Shown: one piece after another, positions 38,715 to 52,150 of the stretch
Layout: the number at the start of each line of letters is the position of its first letter
Numbering within the stretch: position 1 is the stretch's first letter
Origin: Chrysomallon squamiferum
Lineage: Eukaryota; Mollusca; Gastropoda; Neomphalida; Peltospiridae
NCBI GenBank assembly: GCA_012295275.1
Contig: CM022668.1
Coordinates: 14,342,522 to 14,406,521 of the forward strand
DNA: 64,000 bases
Direction of reading: 5' to 3'
Made by a program: the position numbers and the translations under genes
Notes under the pieces: generated by a model
Seen by the model: only the letters and a program-made list of their open reading frames with translations
Told to the model about the DNA's origin: nothing
The model's database searches: none

Positions 38715-38931
38715 AATAACAACACTCTAGTTGTAGTTGTGGTGAAGGTAGTTTTAGCACTGGTATCAGTAGCAACAGTAATAGTTATAAAAACTAAAAA
38801 CAGCAGCAGTAGTGGTGGTATTAGTAGTAGTAGTAGTAGTAATTATAGTGATAATAGGGGAATAATAATAGTAGTAAAAGCAGTAATGATAGTATTAGCA
38901 GCTGCAGTAATAGTAGCAACAGCAGTAGTAT

Positions 38932-38985
<54 letters not shown>
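38715..38985. repeat. AGT/AGC-rich region joined to TAA microsatellite
   Basis: Impure TAGTAG/CAGCAG trinucleotides (38715-38932) run into a pure TAA array (38933-38985). This produces Val/Ser and Leu/Ile artefact frames. Confidence 0.9.
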
Positions 38986-39896
38986 CATCTCAGCAATAAA
39001 TATCCATAAACACATTCAATACAAAATAAACACTTAAAGGCAGTGGTCCATCAATACCTTAAACTTTGATTTCAGAGCTCTGTCTGGAATGGGAAACAAA
39101 CCAATGGCTAACCACTGATGATATGAACCAACAACCCTGTCACATTTTAGCTCTGGTCTAACCAAAAACCAATATCAATATGAACGTAATTATGTCACTC
39201 TACACCACAGTACGTACCATTTAATCCTCTTTGACACTAAGTCTTGGCTTAACTGACTTAGCTCTGGATTAAAAGCTTAGCTTAAGGATTATCATGTTTA
39301 TTTTTCTTTATCTTTAGCCTTTGACAGCAGCTGTTTTTATCCTGTTTCTCTTACCCCTCCCTTCTTTTTTTTTTTTTTTTTTTTTTTTTAGTATCTATTT
39401 GGATTTATCTATTTTTATTTTTATTTTATTTATTTGTATATTTATTTTTTTTTTATGTATTATTTTCTTCATTATTTTAAAAGTATTCTATTTTGTGTTT
39501 CAATTTATATTTATTATTTAATCTAAATTATATTAAACGATTAAAGAATTTTTTTTTTCTTTGCTTAGATATTATATCAGAATGCTTAGAAATAAATTAT
39601 TTAGTTATTTAGTTATTTATTAGTGATGAAAATGTATCTTTATGAAAGATAGAAAAAAGAAACAAAAGACAGATAATGAGAGACAGGAACAGAGAAGAAC
39701 AGGAAGTAGAACAAACGACACAAAGAAAAAGAAAGAAAGAGAGAGAAGGAGAGCTAGACTGATAGACAGATAAAACCAGAAAAAGAGAGAAAAATAAGAG
39801 ACAAAGAGAATGAGAAAGAGAAAAAGGGCGAAGGAAACAGACAGACAGAAAAAAGAAAAAAAATCAGAATGAAAGTAAAACGACACACATCTACAT

Positions 39897-40115
39897 CAGA
39901 AATCTCTCTCGAGCACAATCCATTCACCAAATTCTGTTTTATTACTGTATCATGTGTCTCTTGATCCTGATATAATTACACATCTTGAACAAGAAACTGT
40001 AAGAAAGAAATTAAACAGACACAGAAACCTCTCTCTAAGACATCCATTCACTAATGTCTTTATATTTCAGTATCATGTGTCCTGTGATCTGATATAATTA
40101 CACATGTTGTAGAGT
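39897..40115. repeat. ~125-bp tandem duplication, 2 copies
   Basis: AATCTCTCTCGAGCACAATCCATTCACCAAA...GTATCATGTGTCTCTTGATCCTGATATAATTACACATC is followed about 125 bases later by ACCTCTCTCTAAGACATCCATTCACTAA...GTATCATGTGTCCTGTGATCTGATATAATTACACATG. Confidence 0.88.
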
Positions 40116-40316
40116 TACTCACACTTTCATACAGTTCTGCAAGAAATACTGCTGTATTCACAGATTCCACAGATGGCTAAGTCATCTGATGTTTTTTTTT
40201 TTTTTTTCTCCCCAAATCTCAGATTTCACAACAAGCAACTTTTTCCCTTCCGTAGATAATTATCCTGGAAAGACTTTTACTGTAAACCATCTGTTATTTT
40301 CTTCCTTTTTTTTTTT

Positions 40317-40490
40317 ATATATATATATATATATATATTTTTAATTTATTTATTTATCACTTTTATTTTATTTTATTTATTATTATTACTCCTACTACTA
40401 CTACTATTATTATTATTATTCTTATTATTTTCTATTATTTATTTATTTATTTATCATTTTATTTATTTATTTATTTATTTATTTATCATT

Positions 40491-40529
<39 letters not shown>

Positions 40530-40535
40530 TTATTA
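40317..40535. repeat. TA then TTTA microsatellite
   Basis: A TA run of about 11 units followed by impure, then pure TTTA units with ATT interruptions (40380-40430). Confidence 0.95.
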
Positions 40536-43279
40536 TTATTTTAACCATCATTCTTTGTTTACAAACAGCCCATCACTATTTTATGTTAATGGTTTATTTG
40601 TTTTTGATGTTTTTTTCATGCTGATGACTGAAGAGGAGAAACCTGCAACATTTACTTAGCTCAAAAAAACTACCACAATCATTAATGAGACAATTAAAAG
40701 GCCACTGCGAAAAAATGGGCAAGATTAATAACAAAATAAAAACACAAAACTATCATTAATGACTACAAAAAGTACCTTTAATTATAAAATTTACATTTTC
40801 TTTATTATTTATAAAGAATAAAAAATAAAAAAAAAAAAGAAAAGGAGAAGAGTAATAATAATAAAAAAATAAATAAATAAAATTAAAAAAAAATTATGTT
40901 CAAAATAACATAATAAACACAGAAGCAAGAGTAATGAAATTATAAATATAGAAATAAATTAAATAACATATTTAAAGGAATATTTACAAAAAATTATCAG
41001 GTTTTCTTTATTATTTATAAAGTATAAATATTAAAAAAAACCAAAAACAAAACAAAACAAAATAAACAAAAACCAAAAAAAAAACCAAATACCAACACAA
41101 ACAAATAAATAAGGGGTAAAAAAGATTATGTTCAAAAGAACGTAATAAATTACAGCTATTAGTACTAAATTACCTAGAACCTATTTATTTTTTTTAATTT
41201 TTAATTTTTTAAAGTGCTATAACTTAGAAGAAAAATGCAGCAAGGTTACAGAACAAATCTGCATGACAGATAGCAATTATTGCATTCAGTTCCAGAATTC
41301 TTGTTGTGCTATTTCTTTTTCAAACCGGTGCCCTAGAAATCAACAAAGGCCTTGTTATGTACTTGCTGTTTTCCTTTTTTTTCCTTTTATAAATTTATTT
41401 ATTTTTTAAATAATAATAATAATAATAAAAAAAAGAAGAAAATAAATAATCTCTCTTTCACATAAATAAACCTACTGCGCCTACACGAATGCAGAGAAAA
41501 AAGTAAATGTATTGCTATCATTGTAAGGCAATGTGTATACACATAACTTCTAACTATCTTAACTCTACAACTGCAGACAAATATATCACACTTACATACA
41601 ATACACTGTTGTCAAACAGTGGATATTTAGTCTGGCTGGCTTTAACACTAAAAATCCTTTTCAATTCACTTGGCAGCATATAGGTTACAATTTGATACCT
41701 TGTAAAGTAGAAACTGAGAGAAAAAAAAACCCACACAAATGAAATTTAAAAAATTGAAGAAAAAATATGAAAAATAATTTTAAGAAATGAAGAAGAAGAA
41801 GAAGGAGGAGAAAAAAAAAATGGCTGTCATAATAATATCCTGTTCACAGGGTTTTAAAAAAAAAAAAATGTAACTTGATTGAATAGATGTATCATGTGTA
41901 AAAATAGTAATAAAAGATCAGTTTGTGTGTAATATATGTGTTTGTGTGTGTGTCACTGTGTGTCTATATATATATATATATTATATATAGGCAATTCTGC
42001 AACGAAGGATGTTACATTTAAAGGAGCAAAAGGTCATATCAAACGTCGAGATTGCTATATTTCTAAAACATATTTAAAAAAAAAAAAAAAAAAAATAAAA
42101 GATAATAAGAATAAGAATCATAATATACACAAAAGTACAAAAGAAACTGAGAAAAGAAACCAAAAAAAAAAAAATAAAATAAAATAAAATTTGAAAAGAA
42201 ATAAAGTTGCCAATGGCAACATGTTTTACTCTGACCTGTCATCATTAAAGACCCACACATTTTTTTTTTAAATTTATTATTACTTTGCTTAAACAAACTT
42301 TAATTATGTTTAAAAGCAGACCAGTCTGCAGGAATAAATTAAATAGTAATAAATAAATAAATACATAAATAAAAAATATAAACTAAAATAAGAAATGAAA
42401 TAAAATAACATAAAATAAAAATATACGGTGTATATCTGTTTAAGAAGAAACATCTAACTGTGTCTTAGTGGAGCTAACATTGCAACTAGTCCCATACAAT
42501 TTAATGAATGCTATTTCCCTTGGGGTAACAGAAGAAAGGGTAACAGAGATTATCTGCTTGAGAAGTAATGGGTCTTATTTTATTACTTTTAAGTCACACA
42601 CACACACACACAAATAAATAAATAAATAAATAAATAAAAAAAAATAATTATAATAATTATAATAAAAATAATCAGAAAAATAATTTAAAAAAAATATTTT
42701 AAAAATAGTCAAAATAATCTTCACGCAATTAACTACATTAAATTCAGTTTTCTCACTAAAACAAATAAGACAAATCAACAAGAAGAATGTCAAACAAGAA
42801 TGGAAACAAATGAAAATAAATTTTAAATAATTTAACTTTAAGAAACTCATTGAGTCACTGTGACATTCCTGTTCGCACAACAACACAAGAACTCAATGCC
42901 TTTCTCCTTAAAACAGGTTCTCCCATTAACAAACAAACAAACAAGGTCAGGTAACTCCAGTCTACATTGTTTCCCCATGTCAAAGGTCGCTTCTGGGTGA
43001 CATTAAAGAAAAGAAAAGTTAATGCCAAGGACAGGACTGTAAAATATATCTGTTAAACATTATGTGGCATTAAAGGCAGTGATAATGCCAAGAAATACCA
43101 ATACATTACGACATGTGGTCAGTTTATTTAGACCATCAAATTCAAAATTTCAAAGTCTGAAATATGTTGCTAGGGGCGACCATGATACTTTGGTCTCTGC
43201 TATTTATTCAACAGACAGATACAGTTATATTACTTTAGCTAATATATTGGTGTGTTCTTTATAATTCAATTTTCAATAC

Positions 43280-43284
<5 letters not shown>

Positions 43285-43324
<40 letters not shown>
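43285..43324. repeat. TG microsatellite
   Basis: Pure TG run of about 19 units. Confidence 0.95.
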
Positions 43325-43326
<2 letters not shown>

Positions 43327-44005
43327 ATATATTCAAAAAGATAGCAGTGGTACATGAAAACAAATATTTAATATGAAATACAATGGCTCCTTGACTTAAT
43401 ATAATTAATGTTATCTCAAGAATTTGTAATGTCAGATTTAACATCTGGCACACATTCAACAATATTATAATGGGGTTCTTGGGTTCAAAGACAGAAATAA
43501 CAAACTTAGGGCTACAGGTGCCCATGTGTGATATCATTATTTAATTTATGTTAGAACACAATAACCTTACAATGAAGATACCGTTTTTTAATGTAACCCA
43601 CCAATTTAAGAACAGTATTTTTATTATTATTATTTTGTTCTTGTTCTTGTTTTTATTATGGTGTGACAGAGGAAATTGGCTGTTGTTGTTGTTGTAATTG
43701 TCATCTTTGTTACTATTATTATTATTATTATTTTTAATTATTAGAGGAAACTGGTTATTGTCATCTTTGTTATTATTATTATTATTATTGCATAAGAGAG
43801 GAAACTGGTTATTGTTGTTCTTGTTGTTGTCATCATCATCATTTTAAAGGCAACAAAGACATGTCTGATTAGCTGTAAAATTTACACCAAAACACATTAT
43901 TAAATAATCTTAGCTTACAGACTGATACATTAATTAGTTTGTTTTCCTACTGATAACATTCAATTTCAGAACCTAGAGGTACCAACACAAAGCTTGATGT
44001 GTGTT

Positions 44006-44053
<48 letters not shown>

Positions 44054-44639
44054 CAAGAAACAGACTGAGAGTGAAACAGAAAGAGAGAACAAGAAACAGA
44101 CTAAGAGTGAAAGAAAAATACACACATACACATGAACTGCTAAACATTAAATAATAATTAAACACAAAGGCAAATGTTTTGGATGACAGTTTATAACTGG
44201 GTTGTTAAACTTTCAAATCCAGACATGTGGCAAAACGTGGAAATCTTGGAGAACAACTGAGTCCTGTGTTCTGAACAAACGTAGGCTCTTAAATACTGTT
44301 ATTCTTCTATCCCACTATTACTACTACTGAAAAACGTAATATAAAAACAGCTTTATTTTCTTTATTTCTGCTTTAAATAGACAAGACAGCTACATAAATG
44401 AAAGCCCTTCAGGGTTATGAATTATGATACAAACCTTCAAAGGTATTTGTAATCAAAGATTTATAAAAAAAAAAAAATGTATATGAAGATACACTGTCAC
44501 TTAAGCTATAAAAACAAGAAAAATAAGTTTAAAAAATGTTTTCATGTTTTAACATATTTATTTAGACGTTGTCTATGCACACAATAACAATACTATAATC
44601 ATTCCTGAATGTTTTTTTAAACAAAGAAAATTAAAATAT

Positions 44640-44960
44640 CTTTTAGAAGTTTAACTGTAACACTGTGTTTGTCAAGTTACATGTCATAATCTTGGTTAAT
44701 AATATTTAAAAAAAGATCTGCAATCCTTGTAACAATAAATTAATATTAAAATCTAAAAATTATCTCTGATGTAAATAACAATAAAATAATAATTTTTAAA
44801 GAAATCTGTGATTCTTATACCAATAAATTAACATTAAAACTAAAAAAAATCTATGATTTGTATATAATAAATATTCAAATTAAAAATGATCTGCAAATCA
44901 CATAACAATAAATGTTTAAACTGAAAAGAGATCTGTACTTAATACATATTGCTTTTAATT
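44640..44960. repeat. ~60-bp diverged tandem array, about 5 copies
   Basis: The unit approximates GATCTGCAATCCTTGTAACA followed by ATAAATTAATATTAAAA-CTAAAAA. Copies begin near 44716, 44798, 44850, 44890 and 44930, with copy length varying by AT-rich indels. Confidence 0.8.
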
Positions 44961-47900
44961 ACAAATTTTGTTTACAGTAATAAATAATTCACTGCTCCAA
45001 ATATAGTATCCAATAATTTGATTTATTTCATTAAAGTCCACAACAAAAGAAAGAAAGATTCAAAAATAATAATAATAATAATTTTAAAAATGTAGTATTA
45101 ATAAATAAATAAATAAATAAATAAATATAAAAAAATTTAAAAAATTAAAATACATGCTTCCATTTTATCAGGTCAACTTCTTAGAAACAATAACTGCGTA
45201 ATGAAGCACAAGATTTTTCTAAGTGTCTGAAATGACTTCATCAGATTCATAACTTGCAATTACAATCAGACATGGCAACAGGCCACCTACTAAATAAATT
45301 CTTCAGGCTCTCAAGACATCTTGACCACATTAAGCTTTGATATTTAACTGACCCAAAACGAAGACCCAGAACTTGGTGACCATCAAAGATTGCCCATTCA
45401 ACGTCCAAGATCTTACTGACCAACAAAGATTTATGATCGATATTTCTACTCTTCGTAATAAAGATGACCGATGTGAAAATAAATAATCTTTGATAATGAG
45501 AAGAAAGTTACTGGATTAAGTGGAGAAAAGGCCATCAATAAATAAACTGTTCACTTGTTGAATGGAATAATAGCCCTAGATATTATTCCAAGGGCTGATT
45601 AACTAGATTTAAAAAATAAAAATAAAAATAATAAAAATAAAATAAAAAAAAACACAGAGAGAGAAAAAGTAACAAAACAAAACAAAAATAAAAGAACAAA
45701 ACAAACTATTACATCATAAAAGGTATAGAGCTTAACATTTTATTCTGATTTGTTTAAAAATCTCTAACTAATGGGGAATAATTTCCAATATACTAAATCC
45801 TTTTTTTTTAATCTCTCTCTCTCTATCAAGTTTCAAATAATTTTAAGGCTGGTACACAAAAGTGATATTCTATACAGATCACAGAAATTTCATGAATTAT
45901 GCAATGAAAAACTATAAACATTTAATGTAAAATTAGTAAGCAGCAATTACCTTCACAGCACACCTAGGTCTTATTAATGTCAAGATCGTGAATCACTGTG
46001 CTAAATATTGTCCCGGAATAACAACAAAGGAAAATGACATAAATGTGTGTCATTCTCAACATTGTTTTTATTTGTAGTTATACTGTATCCATAATCTTAA
46101 AGATCAAGCTGCTCCAGCAATAAAGAAAGAGAGAAAAAAAAAAAAAATTAAAAAAAAATCCCACATGGGTTATTATTTTTCAACCAGGGATCTTTTATAT
46201 ACATTATCCTATTAACAGCTAAGTGTATTCTAATGCTTTTGGTAAAGCAGTCAAGAGACAGTGGTTTGAACTGGAAATAGCTTATGAATATAGTTAATGA
46301 TCGGAATGATCCTACAAACCAAAGCATTCTGTACCTAAGCCAGCTACCCACTTCTTAGTTTTAATCTTTACCTTCCTACAAACAGGAAACCATATAGAAT
46401 TTAGCCTTCCCATAAAGAAATGGTTAAAGACTAGTTGGATTGGGAAATCATCTCTTATCTAGGTAGCTAAACAATGAAGAGACAATCAAAAAAAAAAAAA
46501 AAAAAAATCCAATTATTGGTTGGATTGGGAAAAACAGCCTCATCTTTACATTGTAATCTCTGATCTCTAGTCCTATATAAACAAAAAAAAAAATAATAAA
46601 AATAAAAATAAAAGAAAAGTTTAATAAATAAATCATGAGAGGTTAGCTGGCTTGGGAAAATCACTTCCCTTGCTGTGCAATGTTTAAAGTACGAGCCCAG
46701 ATACTCGCCGAGTGATAAAGTAAGTGAGTCTCTTGACAATTCACTTGAGTCAGAATCCTATCAGGAAGAGACTTGGCTGCCTTAGATTTGTTGTTTTTGT
46801 CTGCATAGGCTGACTAATTATTAAACTATGATAAGTGTGTGTGTGTGTGCATGTGTGCGTGATGGCATGCATGCATGTGTGCATATTTTTATGAGTATGT
46901 GTATGATGCATGTGTATTTTTATCTTTTTATGTGTGCATGTGTGAGTCTGCATGTGTGCACCCGTGCAAACGTGTGTGCAAATCTGAAAACAAGGCGATG
47001 ACGAAATGGAGTCAGATAAATAAAAAAAATGAACACCTAGGTTGTGACTCACTGTCGTCGTAATCAATATTAATAAGCAATAGGTCAAATACTTTCAGAT
47101 AAAAAGGTTAAATGCTTTCAGACTTGAAGGTCAAGAGGTCTAATTATTGGTCAAGTAACTTAAAAACAATTGTTTAGAGTTACATAAAACCGGGTCAGTA
47201 TGAATGAAGATTATATTACTGCACGATGAAAATAAGCACCAATTTACACAATTAAAAATAACACAAAAATCGGGACAGATAATGTTATTAAAAAAACAAA
47301 CATTTCCTAGCTAACGGTTTAACATTATCAGTATATAAACTGGTGTATCTAAATGAGATTACTGTTTGTTTTTATTACTGAAGTATTTCCAGGTTCACAA
47401 ATCAACATAATCTGTTATATGTAAATTAGTCGCCTGATTATTGATTAATGAATGATGTGGCTAGAAAAAAAGGAGAGAAAAAAAAAAAGGAGAAAATAAA
47501 AAATAGCTTATGACTCAATCTTTCTTTCTTAATTTGCATTCCAGAAGGATTAAAAACACATCAGTTTTATGTTCTTGTAAGTTACACTAATGATTTTTTA
47601 TGTTACTTTTGTGTGTTTTGTTTGCGTGTGAGAGATACTTTTAAAACACTATCTTCTTTTATCTTTTCTTAAATGAATCTAAGACAGACATAAAAGATTG
47701 ATTTGATAGTCTAAGAGACACCCACAAACATTAAAAAAAAATATATATATATAAAAAAAAAAAAATATTTATAACATGGCCATAACGGCCTAAGATATCT
47801 TGAACATTTAAAAAAAAACAAGATAGATTTACAGATATAAATTTCTTTTTATATTCATGTACTCATGAATAAACAGAGAAAGACACAGACAACATTATGA

Positions 47901-48339
47901 TTAACCAGCTGATATTCTCACACCAATAAAAAAAAATTAGTTTTGAAAAGAAGAGAAACAGCAAACGACCATAAAAATCTCTCTAAATATTTAAACAAAA
48001 CAAGGTACTTTTAAAGATTTTAAAATATCTAGGTCTTTCTTGAATTTATGAATTAAAAGAAGAACTCCCGAACACATCAGTTATTTTTGACTGTATGTAT
48101 GCATTCCAAAATATTTTTCTCACTCAACTAAATCACCAATAGATGCAGAACTTGTTAACTGTTTGGGATCAAAAGAATGCGGCTACGGAAAGGGCATCGG
48201 CTGAATTCATTTTCTCTTGGGGTCAAAGGTCAACAAGTCAATGCAAGAGAAAGCAGTGGATGGCAACAGGGACAGATGAATTGATTTCAGGCTCCAGCCA
48301 ACATTTTCTCAATCTGCTACTTGGTAGAGAAGGCTTCAG

Positions 48340-49040
48340 ATTTTGAGGGACAGAGCAGGATACAATTCGGCAACTGAGCAGGATATTTAGAGTTTAGTGT
48401 TGAAAGGATATAGTTCAGTGATTACAGAAAAAGATACAGCTAAAGGTAGAACAGCATACATTTGAGTAAAATAAAGATAATAGCTCACTGTAGAAATGTG
48501 CTAAAGGCATAGAGTTGAGTAAAAATGAGGATTTAGCTCATTGTAGACTATGATACAGTTCAGTACAGACCAGAGATAAAATTCAGTAGAAGAGTATGTT
48601 AAGATCAGTGTAAAACCAAAGTAAAGCTTAGTGTCATAAAGGACACAGCTCAATGTTAATCAGGATATAGTTGAATATAGATGAGGATCTAGCTCAAATA
48701 AAAGGATAGTTCAGTGTATAGGAGGATTCAGTTCTGTGTTCAACATGATAAAAGTTCAGTGCAGTGCAGATATAGCTTAGTGTAGAGCAGGATATAGTTC
48801 AGTGTAGAAAAGGATATAGTTTAATGTACAGGATGCAGCTTAGTAATAGAGTAGAATAAAGCTAAATGTCTGTCACATGTTACTCAGTTGCAGAGTAGGC
48901 TGCAATTAAATAATAGGATACAGCTTAATTTTCAAACAGAATGTAAGAGTTGCAGAGCAGGATATAATTCAGTTCTAGAGCAGGATTCAGCTCTGATCAG
49001 AGCAGTTGTAAATATCAGGATATGGCTTAGCTGTAGAAAC
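48340..49040. repeat. ~30-bp degenerate minisatellite (AGGATATAGTTCAGTGTAGA-like)
   Basis: More than 20 diverged copies of a unit of the type GAGGATATAGTTCAGTGTAGAAA. Best seen in 48770-48830; at the edges only GGATACA-TTCAG and GTAGA words remain. Strand-asymmetric: the plus strand is purine-rich. Confidence 0.88.
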
Positions 49041-49580
49041 AGATATATTACACTTCAGCACCCAAGTTTATTCATTTTGTAAATTTTTAAAACTGTGGTT
49101 AAAATAAATGGGAAGAATTCCATTAAGTCTCTGCTGGACCGTTTCATTGTCCAGTTGGGATATATTACCACAATACATTTCATTGCTATAGAAACCAGTT
49201 GATCCTAAGAGATAAATTAACAGATTTTTTTTTTCTCCCCACTCTTATTTGCTATCACAGAAAAACCAGCAGTGAGAACACACACTGTGCAGAAAAATGT
49301 TTCCAAATAACAAAGCCAATTTTCCTCTTTCATATGGTTTCATGTTTGGCCCATTGTGTGGTCAAGCAAAACCCAAATTCAATCAGCTGTATGAATTGGA
49401 TGGTACAGATTTGTGAGTAAACTAGGTAAAGTGGAAGAGACTGATATGAACATGGCGATGAGAGAACAATGTGTGTAATACAAGCTTGGATGTGTTGGAA
49501 ACTAAATGTACAAAGAATTTGTTATCAAAATAATGTCAGAAACAAAAACACAGATAAATTAGTAGAGATATACACATAAA

Positions 49581-49583
<3 letters not shown>

Positions 49584-49617
<34 letters not shown>
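49584..49617. repeat. GT microsatellite
   Basis: Pure GT run of about 17 units. Confidence 0.95.
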
Positions 49618-49618
<1 letters not shown>

Positions 49619-50253
49619 ACGTGCGTGAATAAAAACAAAACAAAAATGTTAGATAAACATTAACATAACTAAACTATAAATAATAAAAATTAAAAAACAA
49701 CAAAATATAAACAGCATCAACAAAAACAAAGATATAGTTGTTTGCTGAGTACGTTAAGTTAGAACATTCTTACCAAACATCTATTCTAGAAACTTTCAAC
49801 CTGTGTATTTATTGACAGGTTACACAACATTAATAGACAAATATATACATACTAAAAACTACATACCAGTGTGTATTACAACAACAATTATTCACCATTT
49901 CTTAGTTACTAATCTATATAGAAACCAAGCTGGGAATAGTAAACAAATTGAGCATTTTGGGTTGATGATTTCCATTAACTTTTATGTGCAAGTAAATTTA
50001 ATTATTTCTGCCTGTCAAATATCACACATGTTGCTGTGACCACAGGAAAAGCTTAAAATTCCTTACAAAATGCCTGCCTGACTGACTGGAACTCTCCCAT
50101 ACAACAATTTTCAGTCAAGTAACATGATGATCTCTTCACATCTCTCTTTGTCTGCTTGTCTTTTTCTTTCTTTGACGTTTTAAAAAAATCTCTCTCTTTC
50201 TCTCTTTCTCTTTTTCTCTTTCTCTCTCATATATACACAAGCTTTCTCCCTCA

Positions 50254-50258
<5 letters not shown>

Positions 50259-50299
<41 letters not shown>
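50259..50299. repeat. CT microsatellite
   Basis: Pure CT run of about 20 units inside a longer pyrimidine tract (50190-50299). Confidence 0.95.
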
Positions 50300-50305
<6 letters not shown>

Positions 50306-51138
50306 ATATGACAACAAAACACATGACCATAATCCTAAAGAGAACAAATTTTTTAAAAAGGATGGTCTTCAATAAAACTCACAAACATTATACACAAGAA
50401 TGCACATGCATGCACACACATAAACAGCTCTCTTGCACATTCAAGCATTCACTTTCACATTTACCAAGTATTAATAACAAGCAGATGTTTATTTTTTCCA
50501 TTCTATCTAATTAACCAAAGAAATGAACAAAAAGAGAGAGAGAGAGAAAAAAATCTTAATGACAAAATAACAGCTAAAACAATTTTGAAAGAAAACATTC
50601 CAACAGCAAAAACAACAAACAGAAGAAGAAGAAACTGCAGAAAGAAAAAACCCAAAAGCTTTTCATTAAAATGTTTTAGAAAAAACAATAGTTGACATAT
50701 GCCAGGTATTGCAACTTTCAAAATGTTAAGCAACAGAAAATTTCTACTTGTCAATTAAACCAAAGTTGACAAGAAATCTTCTTCAGAACAAAGAACAATT
50801 AATTATATGAAACCTGAAGGTGCAGGAGACAAAATGTTTCCTGTGATAAATTGCCCTGGTCCAATGAGACTAGAAGAACAGTGATGGCAGGAAAGATTGT
50901 CACAAAGAGAATTAACCAAACCTTTTTTGGTTTCTTTAAATGTAAATTTTGCCAGAAAGCACTTTGACTGTAATTGCAGATCGGAAAAATAAAGAAAGAA
51001 AACAAAATAATATTGATAATAAAATAGCACAGAATTTGATTAAAAGCTGATGGAAAGGAAGACATCTTTCAAAATTAAATTCCAGAGATGAAAAAAAAAA
51101 AAAAAAAAAAAAAAAATAACCAGTTTTAAACAGAAATA

Positions 51139-51180
<42 letters not shown>

Positions 51181-51389
51181 ATGTATGCACAGTATGTATT
51201 TGTAAGTATGTGACTGGGTGACTGGTTCAGTGTATGTTTGTTTTATAATTATTTAATATCAATAATTATAATGAGGTTTTCACAGTGACAGTAGTGGTGT
51301 ATGTTGTGTTCAAAACGTCACTAGAAACTGAATTCAAAAAGATGAATTAACATCGCTCCTAATGTAATTACAACAAACAACATGAATGT

Positions 51390-52150
51390 GAAGCTGCTGG
51401 TTCAAATACCAGTAGTAACTTGATTAAACAGAATGAAAAGTTATCACCTCTGTTAATGCAATTATTATGACAATTTGATTGATAAGGTATGAGTTCAAAT
51501 CCTGGTAGTAATTTCTGTTTAACAGAAAATGAGGAATCGGTATTATTCCAAATGTAATTAATAAAAATGTTGGTTTGTTTGGTTGAATCTTAGGCTGCAC
51601 CTTTAAATAAAATGAACATTTATTCTTATATTATAATATTAGCCATAATCAAAGTTATTGGTGGTAGATTTTTATCTTGGTATCAACTTAAATTGTCAAA
51701 ACACATGATATTATATCAATCTTAATACAATCTTATAATTTCTAATAATATGAGTATAAGGTTTATGGTTCAAATCTTGAAAGTAAGATTTATATAAACA
51801 AACAAATAAAACCATTATTAACATAATAATACAATATACAACTGATAGCTTGTGATTCAAATCTCTGCAGTGAATTCAATTAAATCACATGTTACTCCAG
51901 ACATTGTTTAATTTAACGTTTCTAATCAAAACTGAAAGGCTATGAGATCAAATCTCTGCAGTGATTAGAATTTAAATGAAAAATGAGGAGTTACTCGTGA
52001 CATCTAATTTTAATGTTTATAATCAAAACCGAACGGCTGTCAGTTCAAATCTCTGCAGTGATTTAGACCTGCTATAGACATCTCTCACTGTAATGTGTAT
52101 AATTAAAACTGGATGGTGTGGGGTTCAAATCCCACCATCTGCTTCACACC
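51390..52150. repeat. ~90-bp tandem array with a tRNA B-box-like word in each unit
   Basis: TTCAAAT occurs at 51401, 51494, 51769, 51856, 51947 (ATCAAAT), 52044 and 52124, giving spacings of 93, 275 (about three units), 87, 91, 97 and 80. In the better copies it is followed by CTCTGCAGTGATT and preceded by AATGTTTATAATCAAAAC. The last copy reads GGGTTCAAATCCCACCATC, close to the pol III B-box/T-arm consensus. No complete tRNA cloverleaf or A-box is visible. Confidence 0.85.

Larger units (their letters stand above)
36026..41170. other. Probable DIP2 first intron or upstream region, part 3
   Basis: No exon found. Repeats: a diverged pair at 36055-36190 and 36820-36965, TATG/ATAC words (37140-37340), GT (38073-38107), CA (38235-38271), poly-A (38479-38504), AGT/TAG region (38715-38935) running into TAA (38933-38985), T run (39365-39389), purine tract (39640-39860), a ~120-bp duplication (39900-40115), TA (40317-40339) and TTTA array (40340-40535), and a duplication at 40790-40925 and 40995-41155 (TTTCTTTATTATTTATAAAGTATAAA ... 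ATTATGTTCAAAA-AACGTAATAAA). Confidence 0.6.
41171..46760. other. Probable DIP2 first intron or upstream region, part 4
   Basis: No exon found. Repeats: TAA (41409-41430), TG/TA (41936-41990), poly-A (42073-42096), CA then TAAA (42596-42640), TG (43285-43324), ATT with GAGGAAACTGGTTATTG units repeated three times (43670-43830), TG/GA (44005-44046), a 60-65 bp array (44640-44960), TAAA (45098-45127), poly-A (46489-46507). Between 45330 and 45470, words like ATCAAAGATTG and TGACCAACAAAGAT recur. In 46390-46690, GTTGGATTGGGAAAATCA-like words recur three times at about 100-bp spacing. A 66-codon plus-strand frame at 43064-43264 has no recognisable similarity. Confidence 0.6.
46761..51360. other. 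Probable DIP2 first intron or upstream region, part 5
   Basis: No exon found. Repeats: TGTGCATG words (46835-46980), an AT-only stretch (47733-47770), a ~30-bp array (48340-49040), GT (49584-49617), CT (50259-50299), poly-A (51090-51115), TG (51141-51179). Unique spans: 47090-47700, 47780-48330, 49080-49560 and 49640-50150. A 67-codon plus-strand frame at 48143-48346 is moderately GC-rich but unrecognised. Confidence 0.6.

Noticed and set aside
45945-45975. Candidate first-exon donor for DIP2 (CTGTGAAG|GTAATT on the minus strand)
   Set aside because: The upstream codons in the required phase read RPRVCCEG-like, not the conserved LAELELELSEG.
46467-46739. 90-codon minus-strand frame beginning MSRDSLTLSLGEY
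   Set aside because: Checked as a possible DIP2 first exon; it lacks the EVR/LAEL/ELSEG pattern, and the second half is poly-Phe from AT-rich sequence.
52121-52150. Possible tRNA gene from GGGTTCAAATCCCACC
   Set aside because: Only the T-arm-like part is present; no acceptor stem, D-arm or anticodon arm can be drawn upstream.
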